DNA of 64,000 bases, taken from assembly GCA_904501885.1 (NCBI GenBank), contig CAJGCP010000001.1:50276-114275 (forward strand). The letters run 5' to 3'. Origin of the DNA: an uncultured Acetatifactor sp. (GTDB lineage: Bacteria > Bacillota > Clostridia > Lachnospirales > Lachnospiraceae). Below the pieces are notes generated by a model. That model was not told the DNA's origin, searched no databases, and saw only the letters and a list, made by a program, of their open reading frames with translations. This document shows, one piece after another, positions 45,073 through 54,270 of this stretch. Position numbers and translations under genes: made by a program. Each line of letters opens with the position of its first letter. Position 1 is the first letter of the stretch.

Positions 45073-46280
45073 TGAAAGTAACCTTCGTTTCCAACTATAT
45101 TAACCATCACCAGATTCCATTTTGCAATGCCTGTAGAGAAGTGTTGGGAGAGGATTTTGTCTTTGTACAGACGGAACCTATGGCACAGGAGCGAGTGCAG
45201 ATGGGATGGCATGAGAACCATCGCCCGGATTTTGTAAAGTGCTTTTACGAAGAAGAGGAAGTTTGCAAAAGGCTTATAGAAGAAAGTGATGTGGTGCTGT
45301 TTGGAGGCACCGATGATGAAAGCTATATACAGAAGCGCCTGCAACAGGGCAAGGTAGTTGTCCGCATCAGCGAGCGCTTGTATAAGACGGGACAGTGGAA
45401 GGCAGTTTCCCCCCGTGGACTTTTGAAAAAATATCAGGATCACACCAGATACCGCAAGGCGCCGGTGTATTTGCTCTGCGCCGGAGGTTATGTGGCGTCA
45501 GATTTTCATATCGTGAGAGCCTATCCCGGGAAAATGTTCCGCTGGGGATATTTCCCGGAGCTGAAGGAGTATGATATTGCCCGGTTGCTTGACCGGAAGG
45601 GATATGGTGAGGAGAAAAAGCCTTATTTGCTCTGGGCAGGACGGATGATTGATTGGAAGCACGCAGAACTGGCTATGGAGACTGCGAAACACTTAAAAGA
45701 TCAGGGGTTGGACTTCCATCTGGATATGGTAGGTGGCGGACCTTTTTATGAGTCCATGGAAGAAATGAGACAGGCCTGTGGATTGCAGGAACAAGTGTCA
45801 CTATTGGGATTCAAATCCCCTGAAGAAGTACGTGAATTGATGGAAAAAGCGGACATATATCTGTTCACCAGCGACCGGCAGGAAGGTTGGGGGGCAGTTG
45901 CCAACGAGGCCATGAACAGTGGCTGTGCGTTGGTGGCAGACCATATGATAGGCGCAGTGCCCTACCTGGTGGAGAACGGAACCAATGGAATGATCTATGA
46001 AAGCGGCAATAAGCAAACTTTGTTTGCTATGACGGAAAGGCTGGTAAAGGATAAGAACCTGTGCCGTGGCATGGGGGAAAAAGCCTATGCCACCATTGCT
46101 AATACATGGAATGCCGGATTGGCCGCGAAACGTCTGCTACAACTGTTGGAAGGGATGTCAGACGGGCCTGTGGCGGTCTGTGGAAATGGGTCGGGTCCTT
46201 GCACTCCGGCGCCCATTGTATCTGAGAGGAAGATGCGTAGAAAAGTTGCCCGGGAAGTTGCCCAAATACTGGGGAAGTGA
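45072..46280 (+). CDS. GT4-family glycosyltransferase
   Basis: 402 aa. The ATG at 45072 overlaps the preceding stop; a longer in-frame ORF from 45015 lies within the previous gene. GT-B fold: VTFVSNYINHHQIPFC at the N-terminus, PYLLWAGRMIDWKHAELAMET (~180), VSLLGFKSPEEVRELM, and TSDRQEGWGAVANEAMNSGCALV (~275, with the EX7E catalytic/donor residues). A ~25-aa variable, basic C-terminal tail follows. Expected to add one residue of the repeat unit from a nucleotide sugar. Confidence 0.9.
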   Translation: MKVTFVSNYINHHQIPFCNACREVLGEDFVFVQTEPMAQERVQMGWHENHRPDFVKCFYEEEEVCKRLIEESDVVLFGGTDDESYIQKRLQQGKVVVRISERLYKTGQWKAVSPRGLLKKYQDHTRYRKAPVYLLCAGGYVASDFHIVRAYPGKMFRWGYFPELKEYDIARLLDRKGYGEEKKPYLLWAGRMIDWKHAELAMETAKHLKDQGLDFHLDMVGGGPFYESMEEMRQACGLQEQVSLLGFKSPEEVRELMEKADIYLFTSDRQEGWGAVANEAMNSGCALVADHMIGAVPYLVENGTNGMIYESGNKQTLFAMTERLVKDKNLCRGMGEKAYATIANTWNAGLAAKRLLQLLEGMSDGPVAVCGNGSGPCTPAPIVSERKMRRKVAREVAQILGK

Positions 46281-46308
46281 TAAAATAGAAAGGTAGGTTT
46301 GGCGGAGG

Positions 46309-47289
46309 ATGAAGGAGCCTTTGATTACGGTCATTGTGCCGGTTTACAACATCATAGAATATCTTCCCAGATGTGTGAAATCCATCTGTGGACAGACCTA
46401 TCAAAATCTGGAGATTATCCTGGTGGATGACGGGTCTACGGACGGCACGGACAAGCTATGCGATGAGTTGTCTAAGGAGGATGCACGCATCCGCGTGTTC
46501 CACAAGGAAAACGGCGGCTCTTCCTCTGCCAGAAATCTGGCACTGGCCCACGCCCAAGGTGAATATGTGGGGTTCGTAGACAGTGATGATTATGTTTCCC
46601 CGGATATGTACGAAAAACTATATGCGGGTATTGTGAAATATAATGTGCCTGTGGCACAAATCGGCAGGGATGAAATCGACGCCATGGGAAACATGCTTCC
46701 GGATATTTGTACTCCCCCGAAACAACCTATGGTGATTGAGAGTGGAGAGTTTTTAAAAGAGTTGTTAATGCATCGGGGCGATTGCTCCTTTTGCACCAAA
46801 TTGATAGATAGAAGGTTATTCCCCAAGGAAGCGTTCCCGGAAGGGAAATTAAATGAAGATTTCCATCTGTTGGTGAGAATGCTGCCGCAAATGGAACGGT
46901 TGGTTTCATTGCCGGAGCAAACCTACCATGTGTTTTATCGTATCGGAAGCAATTCCCGTAAGGCGGATAAGGAAACCTTTTCTCGGGTCTATGGGGACTG
47001 TGTGGACAATGCCGATATGGTGGAAGCGATGGTGGCTGAGGAGGCCCCGGCATTGAAGAGCGTGGCACTACGCTTCGGTGTGTTCCAAAGACTGGAATAT
47101 TTATTGCACATTCCTGTCTCGCAAATGACAAGGGACAATGAAATGTATCGGAATGTGGTGAATTATATGCGGAAAAATTGGTTCCGTGGGATGCGAAATC
47201 AAGAGTTGACGGGGAAAAATAAATTGTATCACACCCTGTTCGCCATTGCGCCCAAAGGAATCAGGATGGTACACAAAATGATAAGATAG
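46309..47289 (+). CDS. GT2-family glycosyltransferase
   Basis: 326 aa. GT-A motifs: TVIVPVYNIIEYLPRC (residues 7-22), VDDGSTDGTDK (~40), NGGSSSARNLAL (~69), FVDSDDYVSPDMYE (~87), typical of the EpsJ/WbbD-type capsule transferases. NEDFHLLVRMLP (~180) gives the acceptor-side ED. GGAGG abuts the ATG, while AAAGGTAGG lies 11 bases upstream, so the ribosome site is unusual but no better start exists. It ends one base into the ORF that carries the next gene's leader. Sugar specificity unknown. Confidence 0.9.
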   Translation: MKEPLITVIVPVYNIIEYLPRCVKSICGQTYQNLEIILVDDGSTDGTDKLCDELSKEDARIRVFHKENGGSSSARNLALAHAQGEYVGFVDSDDYVSPDMYEKLYAGIVKYNVPVAQIGRDEIDAMGNMLPDICTPPKQPMVIESGEFLKELLMHRGDCSFCTKLIDRRLFPKEAFPEGKLNEDFHLLVRMLPQMERLVSLPEQTYHVFYRIGSNSRKADKETFSRVYGDCVDNADMVEAMVAEEAPALKSVALRFGVFQRLEYLLHIPVSQMTRDNEMYRNVVNYMRKNWFRGMRNQELTGKNKLYHTLFAIAPKGIRMVHKMIR

Positions 47290-47378
47290 TGTTTGGTAAA
47301 ATCTACCGACCCAACGCGTATTGTAGCTATGATAGAATGATGCTGCAACTAAGACAAGGTTTAGAAAGGTACGAGAGG

Positions 47379-49565
47379 ATGAAAAAAGAAGTACGACAGG
47401 CAAATTTCATACGGATTGTCAGCTTCCTTTTGGTGACGGCTGTGCTGTGGACCGGTCTTCCTGCGCCTGTATCTTTGGCTACTACCCTTTCTGTGTCGGG
47501 CAGAACATCAGAACATATGGATAAAGAGACTGCGGATTTTGTGGAGATGGCAGGAGAAGACTTGGCGGCAATTGCGGCGGAGCGTGAAATTCCTGCGTTG
47601 ATATATCTGGCAGATGTCTTCCCTATCCGCACCCAGCCCGAGTGGGACAGTCCTGTGGCAGTGTCTGTATACAGTGGACATCCGGTGAATATCTGCGATG
47701 TTTATGTGGACGACAATTATGAGATTTGGATGAAGGTGCAGTTGGGATATCAGGGACAGGACCTGACCGGGTTCGTTCCCTTGGGAAATCTGGCTTGTTC
47801 CGACAGCAGATTCTTGCAGTGGCAGGAGAACTATGGATTATATGGCGTGAGCACCTACAGTCTATCGCCCGTCGACGCAGAGGGTACCGGCTATGCGGAT
47901 ATTGACCAATTTCCGGAAAGTTACAAGGAAGCGCTGTTGGCGTTGAAGCAGGCCCATCCCAATTGGGTATTTGCCAAGTTTTATACCGGCATGCAATGGG
48001 ACCGGGTGATTCAGGCACAGATGCAGGGCGGGAAGAGCTTGGTTTACAAGACCCTGCCTGATTGGACAAAGGGCGAGTTATACGATAATGGTACTTGGTA
48101 TTATGCCACCAAACCTGCAGTAGAGATGTATATGGATCCCAGAAATGCTTTGACGGAAGACCGAATTTTCCAGTTCGAGCAATTGACATACAATGAGGAA
48201 TATCATACCTTTGATGCGGTATCTAATTTTCTCAATCAGACATTTATGAACGATAGTAAGCCGGCACCCGGCACCAGTATGTCCTATGCCACCATTTTTT
48301 GGGCGTTGGCCAAGGAAGAAGGACGCAAGGTAAGTCCCTTCCACTTGGTGGCAAGAGTCATCCAGGAGCAGGGGTGGGCAGGAGATTCGCCTATGATTTC
48401 CGGCACGGTGGAAGGATTTCAGGGATGGTATAACTATTTCAACATCGGCGCCACCGGCAGCAGTACCCAGGAGTACATCACAAATGGTTTGACCTACGCA
48501 AAAGAGAACTGGGCTCAGGGTGCCTACTTTTCCATTATGTATGGTGCGGACTTTATTTCGGGCAATTATATCAAAAAGGGACAGGACACACTGTACTTGC
48601 AGAAGTTCAATGTCAATCCCAATGGATACTACGCACCTCATACCCATCAGTACATGCAGAATATCACTGCTCCCACTACAGAGGGTGCCAATATCAAAAA
48701 ACTGTATCAGCAGGCAAATTCCTTGAACAGTCCCTTTGTGTTCAAGATTCCGGTGTTTGAAAATATGCCGGAGGAAGCTTGTGGTGAGCCTAAAATGTCC
48801 ACCAAGGTGGCTTTGGAATTGCCTCAGGGATACACCGATACCACCATCTGGTTGGACGGAGTCGCATATGAAGGCGAAATAAAGAACAACAAATTGGTGG
48901 TGACAGCCCCTGACCAGTACGCCAAGACTGCAGTAGTATATGAGTACAAAGAAAACGGCGCGCCCAAGGGCATGTCCCTGTGGACACTGACCCATGATGG
49001 CATGGAATATGTGGCTACACCTCAAAATGAGATGAAGGATTTGTTGTCTTATCATGGATTTTCCATCCGTATCACAGGCAGATCCGGTATTCGTGTGAAG
49101 TCGGGTGTTTCTACGGATTTGCGAGCTCGTTTGACCGGAGAGGGTGTGAATGGATATCGTCTTAAGGAATATGGAACGCTGTTGATGAAGAACAGCAACC
49201 GGGAGATGTATCCCATGGTCAAGGATGGCCAAAAGGTTCAGACCAGTATGGCATACGGCGTAGAGGCGGAAGGCGGATATAAAGACGTTGTCTTCGAAAC
49301 AGTGGATAACAGATATCGCTATACGGTAGTTCTTGTGGGACTTCCGGCAGAACAATATCAGACGGAGTTTGCGTTCCGTGGATATATGATTTTGGAAAAA
49401 GACGGACAGGAAACCTGTGTTTATGGTCCTGTGGTTACGAGAAGCATCTACACATTGGCAAAACAGGTGCTTGCGTCAGACAGTTACGAGGAAGATAGTT
49501 CCGCATATGCCTTCTTGCAGCAGTTGATTGCAGATGCAGATGCGTTAAATCCCCCCACGGAATAA
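47379..49565 (+). CDS. Secreted LytG-like endo-beta-N-acetylglucosaminidase (GH73-type) with SH3-like domain
   Basis: 728 aa. ATG at 47379 after AGAAAGG; the ORF opens at 47289 without a ribosome site and is trimmed. Signal peptide (IVSFLLVTAVLWTGLPAPVSLA, residues ~12-33, split by no Cys, so secreted). An SH3-like domain follows (~70-145, with PIRTQPEWDSP). The glucosaminidase domain (~175-465) has FPESYKEALLALKQAHPNW, RVIQEQGW with the likely catalytic Glu330, and YNYFNIGATGSS, both typical of LytG/GH73. A beta-rich C-terminal region (~480-700) is unassigned. It cuts peptidoglycan glycan strands. Its place inside a polysaccharide cluster suggests wall remodelling linked to polymer export or attachment (inference). 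Confidence 0.85.
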   Translation: MKKEVRQANFIRIVSFLLVTAVLWTGLPAPVSLATTLSVSGRTSEHMDKETADFVEMAGEDLAAIAAEREIPALIYLADVFPIRTQPEWDSPVAVSVYSGHPVNICDVYVDDNYEIWMKVQLGYQGQDLTGFVPLGNLACSDSRFLQWQENYGLYGVSTYSLSPVDAEGTGYADIDQFPESYKEALLALKQAHPNWVFAKFYTGMQWDRVIQAQMQGGKSLVYKTLPDWTKGELYDNGTWYYATKPAVEMYMDPRNALTEDRIFQFEQLTYNEEYHTFDAVSNFLNQTFMNDSKPAPGTSMSYATIFWALAKEEGRKVSPFHLVARVIQEQGWAGDSPMISGTVEGFQGWYNYFNIGATGSSTQEYITNGLTYAKENWAQGAYFSIMYGADFISGNYIKKGQDTLYLQKFNVNPNGYYAPHTHQYMQNITAPTTEGANIKKLYQQANSLNSPFVFKIPVFENMPEEACGEPKMSTKVALELPQGYTDTTIWLDGVAYEGEIKNNKLVVTAPDQYAKTAVVYEYKENGAPKGMSLWTLTHDGMEYVATPQNEMKDLLSYHGFSIRITGRSGIRVKSGVSTDLRARLTGEGVNGYRLKEYGTLLMKNSNREMYPMVKDGQKVQTSMAYGVEAEGGYKDVVFETVDNRYRYTVVLVGLPAEQYQTEFAFRGYMILEKDGQETCVYGPVVTRSIYTLAKQVLASDSYEEDSSAYAFLQQLIADADALNPPTE

Positions 49566-49588
49566 GTGGGTTAGAATGAGAGGATACT

Positions 49589-50779
49589 ATGAAGAAAAGA
49601 CAGCTATGCATGTGTTTGGCAATAGCGATGATAGCCCTGCTGACCGGTTGTGCCGATGTAATTATCGATGACCGGCAAGAGGTAGTCACATTGGAAGGTA
49701 TGGGACATAGCTTCGGTGTGGAGGATAGCCGGGAGAGCAGTGGGTCGATGGAGGACGGCGAGGACGAAGTGTCCCCGGCCGCTGATTTACAGTACGACAA
49801 TGGCATGCTGACAGAAGAAGAGCAGACCGCTATCGAGGAAGAATTGAAGCTTCTTTGCAATAATATGAGTGTGGAGGACTACATTGGCGAAGCCATCCAC
49901 ATGATGAGTACCAAGGAATGGTTTTCCCTCATGACCACCGGTTTGGCAGAGGGAGAGAGAAGTTATAGTTACCGAAGAAAGGGTGAGACAATCCTTACCC
50001 TTGTGGTTGGATATAACGATGAGCAAAACCCTTACGCGGAAGCTGTTTATTCGGGTAAGAAGAATGCTACTGTGGAAATCAGCTTTGTGGATACGGAATT
50101 TTCTATTCTGCAGAGCGGCATCATCAATCATCAATACGATGGTGCGTTTATGTTTGTCAAAATGGATGCCTCCAAAGGTGCCATGGAAAAAGAAAAGGGT
50201 ACCTACGCGAAGGGTGTGATTGTGGGGGAACTTGTGACATCCACCTACAAGGGAAACGCAGGAGATGCCTTTGATTTTTGGAACAATCGTGACGGATATA
50301 AATTTGAAACAAAAACAAAATATTTTGATGAAAATGGTGTAGCAACCGCAAAACCGGTGACAAAGCCCACGCCTACGGTAAAGCCCACCGCGGCGCCTAC
50401 GGCGGCACCCACGGCAAAGCCTACCGCAGCCCCCACCCAAAGACCCTCCGGTGGTGGCTCCGGCAGCGGTTCCGGAGGCTCTAACAATCAGGGTGGTGGG
50501 ACGCCTTCGGCAACGCCAAAACCTACGGCAACCCCGAAACCTACGGCAACCCCGAAACCTACGGCAAAGCCCACGCCGGGCCCTACGCCCCATCCTACGG
50601 CAGCCCCCACACCGAAGCCCACCGCGGCACCTACCCCTAAGCCTACAGCACCGCCGACACCGGCGCCCACGGCTCCTCCTACAGCGGCTCCCACAGCGCC
50701 ACCTACCGCGGCTCCTACCCAGGCGCCTCCGCCTACACAGGGAGACGTTGATAAAGAGTGGAGTGACGATTTTGAATAA
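49589..50779 (+). CDS. Lipoprotein with Pro/Thr-rich tail, unknown function
   Basis: 396 aa. Signal peptide with lipobox LLTGC (Cys21), an acidic spacer, then a ~185-aa globular domain (about 70-245) with SVEDYIGEAIHMMSTKEWFS and TLVVGYNDEQNP. The last ~145 residues are a low-complexity Pro-Thr-Ala-Lys linker (repeats of KPTA/APTA) interrupted by a Gly/Ser/Asn patch. The tail is like the linkers of the giant lipoproteins but basic rather than acidic. It begins 23 bp after the glucosaminidase gene, probably co-transcribed. A wall-spanning tether or a polymer-interaction protein is possible; I do not recognise the domain. Confidence 0.8.
   Translation: MKKRQLCMCLAIAMIALLTGCADVIIDDRQEVVTLEGMGHSFGVEDSRESSGSMEDGEDEVSPAADLQYDNGMLTEEEQTAIEEELKLLCNNMSVEDYIGEAIHMMSTKEWFSLMTTGLAEGERSYSYRRKGETILTLVVGYNDEQNPYAEAVYSGKKNATVEISFVDTEFSILQSGIINHQYDGAFMFVKMDASKGAMEKEKGTYAKGVIVGELVTSTYKGNAGDAFDFWNNRDGYKFETKTKYFDENGVATAKPVTKPTPTVKPTAAPTAAPTAKPTAAPTQRPSGGGSGSGSGGSNNQGGGTPSATPKPTATPKPTATPKPTAKPTPGPTPHPTAAPTPKPTAAPTPKPTAPPTPAPTAPPTAAPTAPPTAAPTQAPPPTQGDVDKEWSDDFE
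50519..50568 (+). repeat. 18-bp tandem repeat inside the Pro/Thr-rich tail
   Basis: The unit AACCTACGGCAACCCCGA recurs almost perfectly about 2.8 times and encodes PTATPK steps. This points to slippage-driven length variation of the linker. Confidence 0.75.
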
Positions 50780-50813
50780 TTTAAAGAATGCTTGAAATGG
50801 AGTTTATTAAGGA

Positions 50814-52685
50814 ATGAAGAAGAACCGAAATGTTCCTGAATCCAGAGTGATTTTACTGGTAATGGCAGATGTTTTGTCCGTATTGATAGCGGCTTTTTTG
50901 AGTCTCTATATGCGGTATGATTTTAAATTCATGGATGTACCCAGAGAGTTTTGGGAGGCGGCACTGATTGCTTGTATCCCCAATGCTCTTGTAACATTGC
51001 TTGTTTTTAAGTGTTTCCGTCTATACAAGAGTGTGTGGCGTTATGCCTCCGATACGGAACTGGTGAACATCATAGTGGCAGTGGTGATTTGCGCCGTGAT
51101 TCAGCCCCTTTCCACCTGGATTCTGCACCTTCATTTGCCCGTAAGTTATCCTTTTTATTATGGCATCATCCTGCTTGGTATGACCATGGTGGTGAGATTC
51201 AGTTATCGTATCCTCACCTTTTTCCAAAAGCGGGGAATGAATCAACAATCTGCCAGAAAAAAAGTGAATTGCATGATTGTGGGCGCAGGAGCTGCCGGCA
51301 ATGCCATTTTGAAGGAAATTGGTTCCAGCAGATATTTGAGTATGAATGTTGCCTGCGTTATCGATGACAACGAGGGATGCCATGGCAAGTACCTACATGG
51401 TGTTCCCATTATCGGTGGTAGAGACGTCATTAAGGATGCCGTTGGGAAATACGATATCGACGAGATTATCATTGCCATTCCTTCTGCAAGCAGAAAGGCA
51501 TTAAAGCCGATTTTAGATATCTGCAAAGAGACCGGCTGCAAATTGCAGATTTTGCCCGGTATGTATCAGCTCATCAGTGGTCAGGTCAATGTGTCACAAT
51601 TGCGCGAAGTGCAGATTGAGGACCTTCTTGGCAGAGATCCCATTGAGGTGAATGTGGATGAAATTATGCACTATGTGCAGGACAAGACGGTTTTGGTTAC
51701 CGGTGGTGGTGGCTCCATCGGAAGCGAGTTGTGTCGCCAGATTGCCGCACACCAGCCAAAGCAACTGATTATTTTTGATATCTATGAGAACAATGCTTAC
51801 GAGATACAGCAGGAACTTCGTATGAAGCATCCTGATTTGCATCTACAGGTTTTGATTGGCTCTGTCCGCAATGAAGCCAGAGTCAATGCGATATTTGAGG
51901 CGTACAAGCCTGACATCGTATATCACGCAGCAGCCCATAAGCATGTGCCGTTGATGGAGGACAGCCCCAGAGAAGCCATCAAAAATAATGTGTTCGGTAC
52001 ATTGAAAGTGGCGCAGGCGGCAGACAAATACGGTGCCAAAAGATTTGTGCTGATTTCCACCGATAAAGCAGTGAACCCCACCAATATCATGGGAGCCAGC
52101 AAGCGCATTTGTGAGATGATTGTGCAAAGCTTAAACCGTAAATCCAACACGGAATTTGTGGCGGTTCGTTTCGGCAATGTATTGGGTAGCAACGGAAGTG
52201 TCATTCCTTTGTTTAAGAAACAGATTGAGAAGGGTGGCCCTGTCACAGTCACCAGTCCTGAAATGGTGCGTTATTTTATGACCATCCCGGAAGCGGTATC
52301 CCTGGTGCTTCAGGCCGGTGCATACGCCAAGGGCGGAGAAATCTTTGTTTTGGACATGGGTGAGCCCATGAAGATTGTGGACTTGGCAAAGAACCTGATT
52401 ATGCTTTCCGGATTGAAAGAAGGGGAAGATATTGAAATCGAGTACATCGGTTTGCGCCCCGGCGAGAAGATGTACGAAGAACTTTTGATGAATGAGGAAG
52501 GTTTGCACGAGACGGCGAACCGGATGATTTACATAGGAAATCCCATCGTCTTCGACGAAGAAGCTTTGGAAACACATTTGGGCAAATTGCAGCAGTTGGT
52601 GGAGACAGAGCAGGGCGATGTGAGAGACATTGTGAAAGAACTTGTTCCTACCTATCACTACACGGAGGAAGAGATGCATGTATAA
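50814..52685 (+). CDS. Membrane-anchored UDP-GlcNAc 4,6-dehydratase-like enzyme (PglF/CapD family)
   Basis: 623 aa. Four N-terminal membrane segments (about 12-130), a first Rossmann-like domain (VGAGAAGNAILKEI, ~155), and a second SDR domain with VTGGGGSIGSELCRQI (~295-310). The catalytic region STDKAVNPTNIMGASKR (~414-430) has Lys in place of the usual SDR Tyr, as in PglF/WbpM. Converts UDP-GlcNAc to UDP-4-keto-6-deoxy-sugar, the first step to bacillosamine, QuiNAc or FucNAc-type residues. The PglC-type transferase gene overlaps its 3' end by 8 bp, matching the usual pairing where the deoxy-aminosugar phosphate is the first residue on the lipid carrier. Confidence 0.93.
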   Translation: MKKNRNVPESRVILLVMADVLSVLIAAFLSLYMRYDFKFMDVPREFWEAALIACIPNALVTLLVFKCFRLYKSVWRYASDTELVNIIVAVVICAVIQPLSTWILHLHLPVSYPFYYGIILLGMTMVVRFSYRILTFFQKRGMNQQSARKKVNCMIVGAGAAGNAILKEIGSSRYLSMNVACVIDDNEGCHGKYLHGVPIIGGRDVIKDAVGKYDIDEIIIAIPSASRKALKPILDICKETGCKLQILPGMYQLISGQVNVSQLREVQIEDLLGRDPIEVNVDEIMHYVQDKTVLVTGGGGSIGSELCRQIAAHQPKQLIIFDIYENNAYEIQQELRMKHPDLHLQVLIGSVRNEARVNAIFEAYKPDIVYHAAAHKHVPLMEDSPREAIKNNVFGTLKVAQAADKYGAKRFVLISTDKAVNPTNIMGASKRICEMIVQSLNRKSNTEFVAVRFGNVLGSNGSVIPLFKKQIEKGGPVTVTSPEMVRYFMTIPEAVSLVLQAGAYAKGGEIFVLDMGEPMKIVDLAKNLIMLSGLKEGEDIEIEYIGLRPGEKMYEELLMNEEGLHETANRMIYIGNPIVFDEEALETHLGKLQQLVETEQGDVRDIVKELVPTYHYTEEEMHV

Positions 52686-53325
52686 AAATATAAAAAGAGG
52701 AGTGGACTTCATTGTTGCCCTGTTGGGTTTGTGTATACTGTCTCCTCTTTTTGTGGTATTAATGATAGCAATTAAATCAGAGTCAAAAGGACCGGTATTT
52801 TTCTGCCAAAAGCGTGTGGGTTTGCGGAAGAGTCATTTTATGATATTGAAGTTCCGTACTATGAGAATCGACACACCTAAGGATATGCCCACTCATCAAT
52901 TGGAAAATCCTGAACAATACATTACCAAGATGGGCCGGTTTCTTCGCAAAACCAGTTTGGATGAATTGCCCCAGATGATCAATATTCTTAAGGGGGACAT
53001 GTCCCTGGTGGGGCCCAGACCTGCCTTGTGGAATCAGTTTGATCTGATTGAGGAGCGGGATAAATATGGTGCCAATGACGTTCGTCCCGGACTTACCGGA
53101 TGGGCACAGATTAACGGACGGGATGAATTGGAAATTCCCGTTAAAGCCAAGCTGGATGGGGACTATGTGGCGGCCTTACAACAGGGAAAAGGATTGGCAA
53201 TGGACTTGAAATGTTTTTTTGGAACCTTTGCGAGTGTACTGCGCTCCGAGGGCGTGGTAGAGGGTGGCACCGGTGCCATGGAGAAAAAGGAAGTTATTCC
53301 GGAATACCGGGAAGAACAGAAATAA
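52678..53325 (+). CDS. PglC-type monotopic phosphoglycosyl transferase (second initiating enzyme)
   Basis: 215 aa. The ATG at 52678 is 9 bases after GGAGG inside the end of the previous gene (8-bp overlap); the ORF from 52642 is an out-of-gene extension. Re-entrant N-terminal helix (RGVDFIVALLGLCILSPLFVV), then PVFFCQKRVG, MILKFRTMRIDTPK, KTSLDELPQMINILKGDMSLVGPRPALWNQ with the Asp-Glu catalytic dyad, and VRPGLTGWAQINGRDEL. This is the minimal PglC/WbpL-like catalytic core without the WcaJ membrane bundle. It likely transfers a deoxy-acetamidosugar-1-phosphate, given the adjacent 4,6-dehydratase and epimerase. Confidence 0.93.
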   Translation: MYKNIKRGVDFIVALLGLCILSPLFVVLMIAIKSESKGPVFFCQKRVGLRKSHFMILKFRTMRIDTPKDMPTHQLENPEQYITKMGRFLRKTSLDELPQMINILKGDMSLVGPRPALWNQFDLIEERDKYGANDVRPGLTGWAQINGRDELEIPVKAKLDGDYVAALQQGKGLAMDLKCFFGTFASVLRSEGVVEGGTGAMEKKEVIPEYREEQK

Positions 53326-53355
53326 ATGCTTTGAATTGGTGGGAAATCAGGCAGT

Positions 53356-54270
53356 ATGAAACAGGTTTTAATCACAGGAGAAAATAGTTATATAGGCAAT
53401 GCCATTGCTGCATATTTGCAGGAATATAGAACCATTGACCAGGAAACATCCCTACCGGCTTATCAGGTAACCAAGATTTCACTCCGGGATGATGGCTGGG
53501 AAGCGCAAGATTTTTCGGCTTTTGATGTGGTTCTGCATGTGGCGGGAAAGGCCCATGTGGATGTATCCGGTGCCAGTCAAGAGGAGCAGGAAAGCTACTA
53601 TCGAGTGAATGCAGGATTAGTAAAAAAAGTGGCCGAAAAAGCCAAACAGCAAGGGGTGAAACAGTTTGTCCATTTTAGCAGTGTGATTGTCTATGGGGAC
53701 AGTGCTAAGGTGGGACAGACGAAACATATCACACAAGACACCATTCCCACCCCTTCTAATTTCTATGGAGATTCCAAATTAAAGGGAGAAGAGGGATTGG
53801 TACCCCTGGCCGACGAGACGTTCCAAGTGGCCATGTTAAGACTTCCCTTTGTGTATGGAAAGGGATGTAAAGGAAATTATCCTTTGCTTGTGAAATTGGC
53901 AGAAAAACTGCCTGTTTTTCCGGACATTGGAAATGAAAGAAGTATGTTGTATATAGAGAATCTCACAGAATTTGTAAGGCAAATCATTGACAAAGGACAG
54001 GGCGGTTTATTTTTTCCACAGAATGGTGAATATGTAACGACTGCCCGGATGGTGGCACAGATTGGACAGGCAAAGGGCAAAAAAGTACGGCTTGTGAAAT
54101 GGCTCTGCCCCCTGGTGGTGCTGGCAGGGAAAATGCCCGGCAAGATTGGGAGACTGGCAGATAAAGCCTTTGGCTCTTTGACCATAGACAGGAGTTTGAG
54201 TGATTTGGGAGACAATTCCTATCGGAAATACTCTTTGGAAGAAAGCATCAGGAGAATCCATGAAGATTAG
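53356..54270 (+). CDS. NAD-dependent sugar epimerase/reductase (extended SDR)
   Basis: 304 aa. N-terminal VLITGENSYIGNAI is a Rossmann GxxxxxG variant. HVAGKAHVD is the usual active-site strand. HFSSVIVYGDS supplies the Ser and NFYGDSKLKGE the catalytic Tyr-x3-Lys (~135). The shape resembles 4-ketoreductases/epimerases next to PglC/WbpL-type transferases (WbpV/WbpK-like), which reduce the 4-keto-6-deoxy sugar to QuiNAc or FucNAc. It follows the PglC-type gene by 30 bp and overlaps the next GT2 gene by 11 bp. Product assignment is by context. Confidence 0.87.
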   Translation: MKQVLITGENSYIGNAIAAYLQEYRTIDQETSLPAYQVTKISLRDDGWEAQDFSAFDVVLHVAGKAHVDVSGASQEEQESYYRVNAGLVKKVAEKAKQQGVKQFVHFSSVIVYGDSAKVGQTKHITQDTIPTPSNFYGDSKLKGEEGLVPLADETFQVAMLRLPFVYGKGCKGNYPLLVKLAEKLPVFPDIGNERSMLYIENLTEFVRQIIDKGQGGLFFPQNGEYVTTARMVAQIGQAKGKKVRLVKWLCPLVVLAGKMPGKIGRLADKAFGSLTIDRSLSDLGDNSYRKYSLEESIRRIHED

